A DNA stretch of 64,000 nt from Epiperipatus broadwayi (Eukaryota > Onychophora > Udeonychophora > Euonychophora > Peripatidae), in NCBI GenBank assembly GCA_028023455.1, contig JAQFVV010006694.1:343266-407265 (forward strand). Reading direction: 5' to 3'. Below are positions 9,682-22,800 of the stretch, piece by piece (position 1 is the stretch's first letter; each line of letters starts with the position of its first letter). The notes under the pieces are model-generated. The model had not been told where the DNA came from and ran no database searches. It saw nothing but the letters and a program-made list of their open reading frames with translations. The translations under genes were made by a program, and so were the position numbers.

Positions 9682-9821
9682 ATAGGAAAGTTAGACTTTC
9701 AAAGTGTTATTTGATGAAAACTACAAGGATAGTCGAAAGCGCTCCTAGGTGGATAAAAATTTTAAAGTTATACTTTGCATTTATCTAATTACTGTATTTA
9801 TAAATATTCAATTATAAGATT
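9682..9821. repeat. PLE right inverted terminal arm
   Basis: Pairs with 8386-8524 in inverted orientation. Confidence 0.85.
9706..9748 (+). ncRNA. Hammerhead-like motif in PLE right arm (family E)
   Basis: TTGATGA at 9711-9717 (C3 mutated), stem II ACTA/TAGT, GAAA at 9735-9738, the palindrome AGCGCT, then C17 before CTAGG. Taken with the left arm, which keeps stem I and stem II, it points to an ancestral intact hammerhead in the PLE terminal arm. Confidence 0.5.
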
Positions 9822-12434
9822 ACATACATTGATTTGAAGAAATACAGACATCGAATTATAATATTATATGTGTGGGGGGGTTATTGTTGTTGTTTGTTGT
9901 TGTTATCATTTATTTATTTCAATTATTTTTTTGGTATATGCATTTATTTATGATTTCAGGATTTGAAAATGGCAGTGGTGATATAAAAAAAAATTGTATA
10001 TATGTGTATATGAATTTTTTCAAAGGTCTTAGTTCATATATAAAATATTTTGTTAATGTCAATATTTAAAATATGGGCATATAAAGAAAATTAAATGGGT
10101 TTTCATTCAACATTTGTTTTGAAATTATTTGCGATGTAATTTTATTATTTATTATTTATTTCTCTATATTTTTTTAAATAGTAAAACATATGTTTGTAAA
10201 AAATTTTTTTTATTAAACTTTAACATTTGAAGGTTGACAATTGTTATAATGATAGGAGAACATCAGTAGCATGTGAAAAACTGAGCTAAACACTGTAGTA
10301 AGGAGGATTATTATTGACAACCGCCATTGAGAAAAAGAAGCAAAACTTTGCTGCTGTTTAATATATTTTTTTGGTGTAATGACAATTTTTATTGGGTTTG
10401 ATGTCATTAGAAATGGCAGAGTAAACAATAAACTATGGTCTATGAGGATTTAGTTACCTCCATCTTATTCTACCCAATAATTAACAACCATTGGAAGATA
10501 AACAAATTATTAATAAACGTGCATTTGAATGAAAATCACAGCAAGTCAATATAAGTATTACCTAAATATTCAAAGGCAATATGTCACTTTCAATTAATCC
10601 ACTATGACCTAACCCAGATACAAGACACTTTGAGAAATCATCTACTAATGGTTTATGAATTCATGCATTGGTCATTTAAAATTATCTTACATATTAATTT
10701 AATCTATGCCAGGATGGATAAAGGCACATCAAATAGTTGTTGAATTTTAAAGTTAAAAAAACAAAGAAGATTAATTGGTAATTAATTTGATCTTTTTTTT
10801 CCATACCATTTCTATTTTATTTTGATTTAAATGCAATATATATATATATATGTTATATAAATAAATTGATTTTAAATTTTAACTCATCAATATTAATATT
10901 AAAATGCTAGATATTATTTCTTATTAAAAAATTTTTGTGGTTCTTTAATTCATATGCCAGTAAATTTGTTTTAAATTTCAATTCATCAACATAAATAGTA
11001 ATATACTAGACATAATTTGTCATTAGAACACTGTTGTTGTTTTAGTATATATGCATTATACATGTACATTATACACCTAGTACACAATGAATGATGAAAA
11101 TTAAATTTATTGTCATTTGTTCTCATAAGAATCATTAATAAGTATACACATAATGTCTTATATTAGTGTTTAATATTTAATATAATTATTTAATATTTTC
11201 CTTCAGAAATTAGTTCATGACTTCAATCATAAGATATGTTTAAAAAGATAGATCCATATGTAGACATTTTATATTTATGTTATATGTGCATATTTCTTCA
11301 TATATGAATTTAGAAGTTGTTCTTTTATTTTTATTCATAAAAATTTTGTGTATTAAGAGTTATGTAATCTAGTGATAAACATTTATCGAATCATCAGAAT
11401 TAATGATGATATAGTAAAAGATATTAAGTTTTGGGGCCATAAGAGAAGCCCTATTATAAATAATAAATCTAAGGAGTTAGTATTTGCAGTTTTAAAAAAG
11501 TACTTTTAACACTAAATGTGGTATATAGATACTCAACACTGTATGAAGAAAATACTGATAATTTTGTATAAAGTTAAATGATCTGATCTTAAAGAATGTA
11601 TCTATGATTCTGAGCTGTTATTGTGAGAAACTATTATGATCTTCATTATTTTCTATTATTGCATCTTTTTTATGTTAAATTGTATAAGGTTCTTATTCAG
11701 ATACACACATCAATCCATGCCTATTGTTAGCAGACATTGTGAATTTGAATAATATGAATTAAAATGAAATCTTAGAAAACAAACAAATATTGTTTATATA
11801 ACTATTGCTATTTGAAAAGAAAGTTAAACCAAAATTAAAATAAAAGATATTTCATTTGTTTAATGTAAATAAGTTTGTGATTTATTTGAAATTTATTTAT
11901 TTATTTATTTTTCTCTTTTCAGTACAAAGGTCATTATACAATTCTTGAGACTGAGAATTACTTATATGATAATTTTTGTGTTTTGCCAATATTCCATTTT
12001 ATAATTACTTGCATAAGCCACAACTAATTAATATATTGTATTGCATATAATTCTTTATCTGAAAATATAAGTTGGATTAAATAAATTCCTTTTGCTTCCA
12101 ATTTGTATTTTGGTGAGTATTCAAATTTCACTGTTCATGTAAAACCCTGAGAATATGTCAATTAAGTCTTTTATCATCACTCTTTGGTATCTATGCATAT
12201 TTTATATGCAGCTAATCGGATAGGTAATATTACAATTGTTAATTAATGATTGGACCAGTTTCCTCATGCATAAATTTTATCTTCTCATGCATAAATGCAG
12301 TTCATTACAATTGCTACCCAAATCTATGGGATCATTAAATAAGAGTTTAGCATCACCATCTAATCCATAACAATTGATATCCAACAATTGGGCTATTTTA
12401 TTTTCCATTGCACAAATGCAGTCCATTACAATAT
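9822..12434. other. A+T-rich DNA, no gene recognised
   Basis: Short frames (for example a 71-residue minus frame at 10213-10428) lack known motifs. Two related blocks near 10868-10960 and 10972-11030 (AACTCATCAATATTAATA against AATTCATCAACATAAATA) suggest a local duplication. A TTTA run lies near 11886-11915. Confidence 0.5.
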
Positions 12435-12525
12435 ACATACTTCCACATTCTCATTACATTTCATAGATGCAGTTTTTATTTGTCAGCATTTCAAGTTTAG
12501 ATTTTGTAGTGTTAGATTTGTAATG
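12435..12525 (-). pseudogene. PLE-2 endonuclease fragment
   Basis: The minus strand aligns with 29290-29365: a CATTTCAAGTTTAGATTTTG block and a TTCATAGATGCAGTTTT block, giving IYEM then ECG in shifted frames, corresponding to YEIPCECG in the better copy. It sits head-on against the PLE-2 tail at 12550-12870, the same inverted layout as the 29-kb locus. Confidence 0.5.
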
Positions 12526-12549
12526 GTGTTTTATGGCTTGGGAGAATTG

Positions 12550-12870
12550 TTCTGAAGTTATATTCCTTAGTTAATTACAGAGCCACCTTAAATTCGATAT
12601 TTACAATCTAAAAGGTCCAAGTTTGATTTCCATGCTAGTACTGTCAGAAATTAGGCTAGCAACATTTATAGAAAAGAAGAGAATAATATCAACTAAAATA
12701 TTGTGATGCATATTAACCTGTTTGCTGTTTAATAATAGTTGAATTGAATAAGGTTTAATTTTTTTAAACTCATTTAACAATTAATATTAGACAATGAAAA
12801 TAGTCAAAATATAATTACAGCTAAAATAAATACCATTATCATAAATTTTCAAACAAACATAAGTGAAGAA
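12550..12870 (+). repeat. PLE-2 tail / SINE-like repeat (family R)
   Basis: Aligns with 29660-29970: a box-B-like CCAAGTTTGATTTCC stretch, TACTGTCAGAAATTAGGCTAGCAAC, GAGAATAATATCAACTA, then AATAAGGTTTAATTTTTTTAA, AAAATAGTCAAAATAT and TTTTCAAACAAACAT blocks. Other copies are at 28690-28990 (-), 30060-30235 (+) and 42285-42445 (-). Confidence 0.6.
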
Positions 12871-15800
12871 CTGTATTAATATTTTTATAAGTCATTCATT
12901 AAACTAATAATTATCCACTTAATGAATAATACTTCTCTAGTGTAATTTTTACTACACTAATATTACACTAGGTAGAGGCTGGTTTCTATCCACTTTTAAC
13001 TTTTATGAGGGGATGTAATCATAAACACAGGTACATGAATCAGATATATGATTCCCAATATGCACATTTCATGCTAAATTTTATTCATTATAAGTGAAGA
13101 AATAATTTCATTACATAATACACACTCAAACCAGATCATTTTTTAGAATGTTTAGCAACAAAATGATTACTCAACAAAAGAAATAAATTTGGCAAAATAG
13201 ATGTCTCCTGGGAATTCCAAGTAATTGTTTTATTCATTTAAAGTCAGTTAGTTTTTCATTTCCTCAGCATTAAATTGGGGGGTAAAGAGTTAAAATCTTC
13301 AGTGATGTTATTTTTTATAATTCTTACAAACATAACTAAATTATATATCTTACAGCATCCCATGCCGCAGACTTTTGTACATGTTATATTTCAAGATTTA
13401 TATTGATAAATTTTTCTATACTTAAACCTGATTAACGTTGTTATACCACTATTTATTTTTATGCAAGATACAAAAATATATTTGTTTACATTTTCTTTTT
13501 ATATAATAATTGGTTTGGCAGTAAGTGAATATTTTATTTTAACGTTATTTTAAAAGTATTTATGTTATTTGGTTTATATGTAGCCATGTATCATACCATT
13601 TCACTTTATTATATGAAGCTAAAATCTTCAATGTTGATAACTTTTATTAAAGTGAATTTTTAACATATTTTTTTTGTGCTTAAAATTTGCTTTTTAGTCG
13701 ATTAGCTCTTAGTAAAAACATTTCCACATTTTATATTAAGTAATGAAAAATATAATACATATTTATAATATACACATATAGTAAAGTTATTGTAAATTGG
13801 ACTATTTATATTTACTTTATGGTTTGTAAATAACATGTTTTAATCATTCCTCCGCCCTTAAAAACTTTTTTAATTATCATGTAAAGATGGTAGAGAGAAA
13901 GAAGGTCAAAGTGCTTTGTTTTGATTTAGAAATTAGGCATAATAATCTACTTTTAAATCTACCAGGATCTATTACAATGGCATAGTTTTTAATTTAAAAT
14001 TACTGGCTTATTTGAGACGTTTAAAAATATAATAATTACTATAAGTCATAAAATTTTATTTCTGCATTAAGTCCATGTTTGACTCTCAGACATATTTTTT
14101 ATAATTTTTGAATATCGCTATTATGACCACAATGACAGCTTTGAATATGTGATGACTTTAGAGATTGTCATAATAGGTTTGTAATATGTGTGTATAAAAT
14201 TATTTATGTAAAAAAAGTAGATTAAGGTATTTTAAACAATAATTTTTGCTCATTATTGATCATAAATTACTTTTGTACCAGTGACTTTAATATATTACGT
14301 TTGTAATGAGGATGGAAAAAAATCAGTTTGCATATTTTGAATTCCATTTATGCACAATTTTTTTTTCTGTTTACAATAAGCTTTATATAATCATTTTATT
14401 AATATTTTATGACGTTAAGTGCCAATTATTAATCGCATGTTAGAATGTTAGAGCATAGCAGTTTTTTTCTCTTTGGAAACCTTTTGCCTACATTACATAA
14501 TGATTTACCTGTTGAGATATAAGCTTTTATGTCATTAAAATATGCACACGTACTTATATATGAATTATGAAATAAATTCTCGCAATTTAGTAAAATGTTG
14601 CCTTAAAGTGTTGAGTGAAAAAATAATTGAAATTTTCACATTGATTATTGTTGAGATTTTTAAAAATGTGATAGAAAATTAAAATTATAATAGTCTTCAA
14701 GAAAGAGATATTTCTTGCTAAATGATATTTGTTGCAAAAGATATGTATTGATATATGCTATCCAGTAGCCTCACATAATATATCCAAAGCCAATAACTTA
14801 TACTGCATCATTTAACTTTATTACAAGCAATTAGTTTTAAAGTTTGTAAATATATTGCTAGCTGCAATTGTCAACAATAATAGCATTCATAGCACTAAAT
14901 AACAAGATTCTATTCTTAACAATATCTTAATTTATGTAACTTAATTAACAGATTGAAACAGACTCATAGTTTGCATGAGAATTAATAGATTGAAACAGAC
15001 CCATAGTTTATATGGAGAATGTGTATTTTTTATTGATGACAAAAATATAATATTCATTTTAGTTTTTAAATTTTAATTTATAAGTTTTACCTGATTGATG
15101 ATTTTTGAAAAAAATTCATGTTTTAACTGAACATCCACATGTGACAATATCAAGTAAATTAAATTACTACATAAACCAATAGAAAAGATGCTAATATAAA
15201 AAAACTATTTGCAACTAAAATAATGTGAAAATAAAAAAATATAGAACTTTATTAGAGATACATGCATAAAAGTGATGAAATATGAATGAAGCCATATGGG
15301 AGAATGAATAGATAGCTAATTCTTCAATTGTGTTAAGATTTAAAAAATGTATCATATTATATTATTTTTATTTATTTAACATGCGTTTTTTTTTTTTTTT
15401 TTTCATGGAAGCATTTAATTTTTATACAGGAAGATTTCAGTGAGTCAGTGTTGCTCTTTATAGAATGGTCAGTCTTAAACTATTTTATTTTTATTAAAAA
15501 TTTGTCCAACTTTTAATAGATGAGAATAATTATTTTTTATTTCATCTTCTTAAATTTTTTCCAAATCACATTTTCTGGGAGAAAGTCAAACAAATAGTGA
15601 TCTAAAAATAATTTAACATGTAATCATCATTGATTTTATATAAGTGTATGGTTACATAAACTTCAAGCAATAATGAATAGTGTATTTGAACTGCTGAAGA
15701 ATTTTTGGATAGCTGTATATATTCCATATTATTTATGAAATCACATGATTTTATTAGAAATTTTTTTCAAAATTTCTCCTGAATGTAATTCTAGGTTTAC

Positions 15801-16799
15801 TTTATATTTATAAGTGTTTGTATGTTTCAGAAAGCAATATATAGATTTTTTATAAACAAAATTTGTAACAAATTTTAAAAATTAACTTTTTTATTGTTGA
15901 CTTATGGTTTACATCTTTATAAGAATTAAAGCCCAGTTAAGTCACCCTATCACTCATGTAAAATGACTTACTTTATCTACATGAAATAACCATTTAGTGA
16001 AAAGCATCAAGAAGGAATGATATGGGTGGTCTTAGTAGGTCAATGGTAAAAGATTGAAGTGATGTTATGTTTTTATTATTATTATTATTCTTTTGAAGTG
16101 ATTTTCACATTTAGGAATATCAATCATTTTTGGAATTTGAGTATTTATATATTTTCTGATATGACTTTTTAACTAGTACTTGGTAACTGTTTGATAGACT
16201 ACTTACATGATAACTGAACAGAAGTCACAAAACATTATTTACTAACATAGTCATTAATAAAATGACAAGACTTGCAGAGTAAAAATGTGTATTAAGAAAT
16301 CAAGAAGAATAAAATTATATTTGGAAATAGACTTTCAATGATAATTTTGATCTAATAATTTATTATTATCATGGTTAGATTTTTGCCTTTTATAATTTAA
16401 GAAACAGTTATTATAATATATAATTTATATGTTTTATTTCTAGAGTCACTTAAAGGTGTATTAATGGGGTATTAATAATATACTTTGTTTATCGTGGATA
16501 TTTTGATCTAGGGAAAGTCAACAAGTAAAGTGATTATTCTTTCTTCTAAAATTAATTGTAACTAGCTATATAGATGAATAACTGATGCCCAATATTGCAT
16601 GATTACCATTTCCTATGCTTACACATGATGTTTTGGTGATCTTATATCATTCCTGTCTATGAGATGATGGTATCTGTGTTTTTGATGAACCAAGGACATA
16701 AAAATGTATAAATTCTATATGACTATACAGATGAATGAGCTTGGATTGAAAACATTAATGTGTTTTCAACTTAAATTCCTAGCTTTATAGTTAACTTTA
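12871..16799. other. A+T-rich DNA with minor repeats, no gene seen
   Basis: It contains a two-copy tandem duplication of about 41 bp at 14946-15020 (AGATTGAAACAGAC repeated), a poly-T run at 15387-15404 and an ATT run near 16070. No coding motif was recognised in any frame. Confidence 0.5.
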
Positions 16800-16994
16800 T
16801 AGGTAAAAGGTGGCTGCTGGAGGATTACATTAGATCCTTAGATCTAGGTGTGGGACTCTCAGATCCAAAGCATCTTGCTGATAAAAGCCACAAGCTAAAA
16901 ACTAGTCTGGGAATATTGAATTGAGTAGACACTAGATGGAAATTGTATACACAAACCTTCCTGCATCCATTGATTACTAAGGTTTGAACTGGGT
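16800..16994 (+). repeat. Family-C hammerhead repeat, copy C3
   Basis: Shares CTTAGATCTAGGT, CTCAGATCCAAAGC, AAACTAGTCTGGGAATATTG, CTGCATCCATTGATTAC and GTGTCA blocks with the repeat nested at 37440-37735. It lies directly upstream of the LINE 3' remnant at 17 kb. Confidence 0.7.
16872..16912 (+). ncRNA. Hammerhead-like motif, family C, copy C3 (decayed)
   Basis: CTGATAA in place of CTGATGA and AAAA in place of GAAA. The ACTAGT palindrome, C17 and TGGGAA stem I side are kept. Confidence 0.4.
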
Positions 16995-17600
16995 GTCATT
17001 ACTGTAATTTTTATATGAGAGATGCAAAAAGCAAAATGAAAATGTTCAGTAGATTGCACTTTATAAATAGTAAGAGAATAGCCAAAATAGTATTTAACTG
17101 GGTTACAAATAAAGGACAGGCAACAAGATGGATGAGAAAGGTAGTAAGATATGCAAAAGATTTGCATAAAGACTTTATGTCCATATACTTGTACAAAAGG
17201 TAGTATGTTTGTGTTAGGAGGATTATTGATAGTTATAGTGGCAAAGAATAAAATAGAAGACTAGATGCATTAATAAAAAGTAGATAGTTGGAGAGATGAA
17301 GAACTAATATGGACAGTAAAAAGTGTTTTAATATTTAGAAGTAAACAGAATATTAGGTGTGAGCTAATTCACAATAATAGCAAGGAAAATAGTTTACTGT
17401 TTAAGACAAAACAGGATTATTAGCAACAAGGGAATATACTCACAAATGGAGAAATGTGGGTAATTTAGGCTGCAAATTATGTAAGGGAGGCATGAAAATA
17501 TTAGGTATCTGCTAATTGAATGTAAATGATTACAAACAGAAAGGGTATAAATAATGAGGTTGTGGGAGAATAAATATAAATAAAGTGATTATACAGAAAG
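16995..17600 (+). pseudogene. LINE C-terminal remnant with zinc-knuckle
   Basis: Frame 17015-17203 gives RLHFINSKRIAKIVFNWV then ATRWMRKVVRYAKDLHKD, resembling the post-RT region of LINE pol proteins (a GHVxR..., RI...W, W segment). Around 17470-17530 two adjacent frames give CKLCKG and HENIRYLLIECK, which together form a C-x2-C ... H ... C knuckle with the common ENIxHLLxEC pattern of LINE C-termini. A frameshift at the GG near 17490 separates them. Further short frames (MRLWENKYK) follow. It is an inactive fragment, and I cannot assign the clade. Confidence 0.55.
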
Positions 17601-18599
17601 TGGGTTCTTGGTTTTTATGCTGGGTTTGGAAAAAGGTTAGAGGGATCTAGATATAAAGATCATAGAGTGGAGAAAGATGATGTTGTGGAAATGGGATAGA
17701 GCAGGATAGAGAACAATATGGGAAAAACTTGGAATGGGGAATGGAAAGGGAAAGTTGGCTAACAGGTTTCTCTGGACATAATGGCTGAGAGATTCCTGAT
17801 TTCAAAAAAGGAAAAGTCATAGTGCATCGCAACTGTTTATTTTCTTATAGTGTGAGGAGGGGTTATCAGATTTCAAATACAAATTATACACTTAAAAATT
17901 GTTCAATTTATGCACAATAGCAAAAATTAATATCGATAATCTAGTTTTAAAATTCACTCAAAAATTGTGTTTTAATCCAAGGAACATTTAACTGTAGGCT
18001 TAGCAGAATTTATAGACTTATTAAACTCAAAAGCAAATCCATTGCTGCTTGAAATCTTTACAAATTGTTTTATAAGTGCTTGTGTACAGGAACATTTACA
18101 AGAATTTTACATTTGTACATTTAAATATTTGCAGATATTTACTTCAAATAAAATCACTGCCGCCATTGTCATTACTTAAGTTTATATACACAGTTTAAAT
18201 CATTTTTTCCCACTTTTTTTTTAATTCTCTTACAAACTTTTCTCTTTAGTTATTATTTTGATTACCTTATACGACTTTTTTTTACTCTTTTTTATAATTA
18301 CTTTTTCTACTCCTAGTGAGCTCATTCTCGTTATTTTATTTTTGAAAGTTAATTAAAATACTTAATAATGCAATACTTTTTTAATAATCATGTAATTTTC
18401 TTCCTTTATGCAATGTTATTGTTTAACTCATTAAGCAAACAAAATGAATGAATTTAATTGTTGAAATAATTAGAAAATCTTAAGAAAATGTTAATAAAAA
18501 GAAAACTATCTAAAGAAAATTCTAATCAAAAAATTTCATTAACCAAAATTTGTTATCCAATCAACCTCACTGAAACAATATAATATGTTTTAAATATCA
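17601..18599. other. A+T-rich DNA, nothing recognised
   Basis: The 61-residue minus frame at 17647-17832 is an antisense of purine-rich DNA and shows no domain. Confidence 0.5.
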
Positions 18600-18870
18600 A
18601 AGATTGAAATGACACTTTAGCTTTTAAGCGAATGAAGAGAGGCCTGCTGAATTTAACAATTGATTCTTCCTCTCCTGAGGCGACACACATCAATAATGGA
18701 CATGCATGGTTCAAGTAATGATTCAATTTTGTCTTTATTACCGCGCCTTAATTGGAAAATTAGGTGGATGTGTTTGTACATTTTACTAGTCAATCAATGT
18801 AACGCTTCGTATTCGTGAGCAATCTTTTGCTCGGTTAATCCTATTTAATGTAGAAATTTCAGTTAAGTCA
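18600..18870. other. Unique, less A+T-rich block; possible conserved non-coding element
   Basis: Composition changes to mixed sequence with several CpGs (GGCGACACAC, TACCGCGCC, TAACGCTTCGTATTCG). No repeat copy was seen elsewhere in the window and there is no reading frame. Regulatory function is a guess from composition alone. Confidence 0.25.
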
Positions 18871-19771
18871 CTAAAGAACAAACACATTTTAAATGATTAG
18901 CAGACTTTTATCAAAATCTTATTGATTTTATATATAAATAAAAATAAGACAAAAACTTATATATTGTGTCAAAATGTATTTTTATGATTATTCTTATTAA
19001 TAGAAAAAAAAACTAAAAGTTTTAATTTGCAACAAACACTTTAAATAGCAAATTTAGATGTAAGTGCTCACGTGTACATGTGAGTATATATCTGCTACAA
19101 TCTGTTGATTCAGTCTGAAACATCATTCATAACTTTCAAAATTTCAAACCAAGAAGCCTGGATATTTTGATAGCGCTCATCCCTAATGATTTATTATTTC
19201 AGATTGTCAATGATTATAAAGTTTTAAACTGTCAATGGTACAATGAGTATTTGTGTTTAACATATAATTAGTACATTGCCTAATATCATTCATCCAAAAT
19301 ACTAAGAATCTTTAACGTTTGTTCATTTTAACTGTATGGCATGACAATCAAAAGAGAAGTCACAGTATCTCTTTTAACAAGGATTAAAAATCTTTCACGT
19401 AAATTTATTATTATATTCACTGATAAATCTTTCATGTAAATGTGTTATTATATTCAGTGATAAATCTTTTATATGTACATGTAATTTTATTACAAAAGCG
19501 TTGGCTAAACATTAGTCTGCATAACAGATATAAAGTGATAGTAGTGTTAGAAATTATGTTTCATAGAATATCTATATATTCAAAGTAATTCACATATTAA
19601 ATATGGTAGAAATTATGTTTCATAGAGTATCTATATATTGAATATAAGTCACATATTAAGTAAACATTTACGTGGAGTTAAATATTTAATGTCTAATACA
19701 TCTGTATTTGTTTTCGATTTTTTATTAATAGCAAAACAAAAACAAAAAATCGACAACTTAAAAAGTTTTCA
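18871..19771. other. A+T-rich DNA with short tandem duplications
   Basis: Two or three copies of an about 40-bp unit (GATAAATCTTT, TTATTATATTCA) lie at 19388-19480. Two copies of an about 62-bp unit (TAGAAATTATGTTTCATAGA, ATCTATATATT) lie at 19548-19665. No gene seen. Confidence 0.7.
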
Positions 19772-19808
19772 TGTGTCATAGCATCGGCCAGGACGCAAAC
19801 CCACAAAG
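19772..19808 (-). repeat. tRNA-like module, 3' part only
   Basis: The reverse complement carries the T-arm-like GTGGGTTTGCGTCCTGGC and the terminal GATGCTATGACAC shared with 26779-26873 and 35780-35860. The 5' half is absent. Confidence 0.6.
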
Positions 19809-22800
19809 TTAAATTTAAAATAAACAAATTATCATTCTAAAATCTAAATATATACTGTGTTCTCCATTAAGACAGTTTCCCTTGGTGATTAAAAGCATAA
19901 AAAGATAATGTGAATTACAAATAGTATATCCAGATGATCACATGTATATTTTTTTCCTGCAAAAGAGAAGTATTAAAAAACGATTTTTTCCAAGTTATAT
20001 TATTGTTTTTATTAGTGCATTTCTCGTTTTAAAACTCCACTATTTTGCTACCAACCATAAGAATATAAATTCAGAACGCCCTCTCTTACTATGCAAACAT
20101 TTCTTTCTAGCGAAATGATTGTTTTCCCTTCCACAAGATGTTATAAGTAGATAAACACCAGTGTCTTTTTTGTATATGAGTAGTGTAATAATAAATATCA
20201 AACTGTGATTATAGATATGAAGTTTTTGTTGATTGATACTTTTAATTTAGTTGATGGGTGAAATTTGTTTAAGAAATGAATACATGGGAAAAGAACATAG
20301 TCTAAATTTCTATGTCGGTGATTGGCTGTGATATGATACAGTTGAGACGAGAATGACTGCTAAAACAAAAAAACTTGAAAATATTAAAAACTTACAACAA
20401 ATGCTTCTTTACATAATAAGTTAACTATAGAATTCCAGAACACTTTTCAACAACTAATTCACACTTATCAGAGATGGTCATGACATGATTCATTTTATAT
20501 ATCTACAACCTTTCTAGTAGGGTGCTTGCATACTTTTTAAAAGCAATACCCTTCCCCCATTCAACAAAAAAAAAACATACTCACCCAAAAAGTAAAAATC
20601 TCTTTAGTTCTCTGATTTGTTATAATGTGTTTGTAGGTGCAACTTAGCTTTAATTTAAGATAAATTGACATATAAAATATTACAAACATTAGATATATAA
20701 ATTAAAAGTCAAAATATGATAATCTAAAAAAAATAATAATAATAAATAAAGTTGAAAGTAATCTCTCTCGTTAGTTAAGTAAAAATAAAATCTTTATTTA
20801 ATTTTATAGTGTGCCATTTTCATTATTTCAATATTTGCCTAGCATTAAACTGTAATTTAAATCTTTATAAGGAATAACTAAATGATAAAGTTTTTTATTC
20901 ACAAGATAAAGAATTACTTGTCAATTTAAATCTAAACATGTGATGTTTAGCAATTTAAATCTAGTCTGATATTTTTGGATTACTGTTCATAGTTAGCAAT
21001 AATAATTTTAAAGCCACAACTCTTCCTACATGTATTATGTTTATTTAATAAATATAGATAATTTAGTTCTCTTAGATCATTTCTAGATTGATGAGTTAAG
21101 TAGTTGCCAAAATGCATTATTACTAATTTGATATGTACCATAAGGTTTATTATGATTCTGTTTTCCTTGAGTTAAACGTCTTTTAAAAATGGGAACAAAT
21201 TTGAGTTGTTAAGACTAAATAAAACATTAATTACATTTTATTATATGACTCAATAATTTAGCTCATTTTTAATTAATATTATTCTTCCCTTTTTATATAA
21301 TAATTTGCATTGATGTCTCTTTACAGTGACTGTTTATTTATTTTTTTCAAACAGTAAGTTTAAAACTTTTAGCCCTCTTAACACCATTTTTTATTCATAC
21401 ATAAATATACTCATGATTCAAATTCTGATTTTTAAGTAATTAAGTTCATCAGTACTGTATCTATCTGATTATATTCACAATCTTCTGTATAGTGCAATGT
21501 TTTCATGCATTGGGCATTTTACATCAATTTTTGCAGTTTTATGGGTATCTGTTTTTCTATTGGTGCAGTGAAATTCAATGCATTTTCAATCATCAATAAT
21601 AGCATTAACCTGACAGCAGTAGATTAATGAAAACTTTGTTCTTTCAAATTATTTTTCAGTTTTGCTGCCAAAAATAATGGTATCTTTGCTCAGCAATATC
21701 ATCTCAGAATGATAAGTAGTGTTATACATAATTAGTATTGCATTGACACAGAGCTACACATTCTGTTTGTGATTACATCTATACAAGCAATAAATTTTAT
21801 GCCTGGTAAAATGGACACAAATAAAACTATGGAATCTCATTCTGGTTTCATTATAAAAAGCAATCTGTATGTTGAAACAGTAAGGTCTGCTTTGCAGATC
21901 TTCGTTTCACCTTTTCTCACCTATTTCTACCTCATACCTTAGTTTGAACCCCAATCTATCGTAGTGTGTCTGCAATACGCTTATATACCGAAAATCCTGC
22001 CTAATTTTAAACCACGAGTACAATGCTCGTATTATATATATAAGTCATTCCCAAATAAATAAAAGATTATAGATTATGTATATGTTCACATAATTTTGAT
22101 TTATTAAAAAGTAGGTTATATAAGTCGTAATTGCACACACACTATAATATGCATTTTAAAACATATCAAAATTATAAATTGTTAAACTTATTTTATTTGA
22201 ATCTATTTACAAATATATTACCGTCGTAATATATTTTGATTTAAAATAAAATTCATTTAGTAAATATTCGTTTAGTAAATAGATTCAAATATTGCAATTT
22301 AAAAAGTAAAATCATTTTCTTTAATTTAATAAAAGTTATTCCAAATATTTCTGTTAAAATAAATGATGGACAATAGTTTAATTAGTTAATATTATATAAG
22401 TTTATCTAAAAACAGCAGATGTCCACTTAAGGTTTTCTTTAAATCTAGTTTGTAATTCGAATGTCGACAGGGAAATTAACAAAAGAAATTAATTAATGTT
22501 GAATTCCTTTAGACATTCGGATAGATTTAATTACAGCTGATAAGTCCAGATATATTTTTGTAATGCTCCAGGGCAGTTCTATTGTTAAAGTCTACTATAA
22601 AAAGAAGGGTTTTCTTTTGTTCTCAAGTTTGTATTCTAATGTTTCTAAGAGAAATCATTCTGAGTTCTATTCTAATAATTTGTAAATCTTGACATGACAG
22701 AGTAGGTGCAAGAAGGCTATTTCTCTCCAAAATGGTCATATGCTGCTGTAGACCATCAGAAGTTATCACAAGGAACCCCGGAACTGCTGTCGCTGCCAAA

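Larger units (their letters stand above)
8386..9821 (+). mobile_element. Decayed Penelope-like element with inverted terminal arms
   Basis: A 1.4-kb element bounded by 140-bp inverted arms (8386-8524 and 9682-9821). It contains a PLE reverse transcriptase C-terminal part and a PLE-type endonuclease on the plus strand. PLEs are retroelements whose terminal repeats may be direct or inverted and which are known to carry hammerhead ribozymes. The 5' part of the RT is missing, so this is a truncated copy. It abuts the family-A array with only about 20 bases between. Confidence 0.8.
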
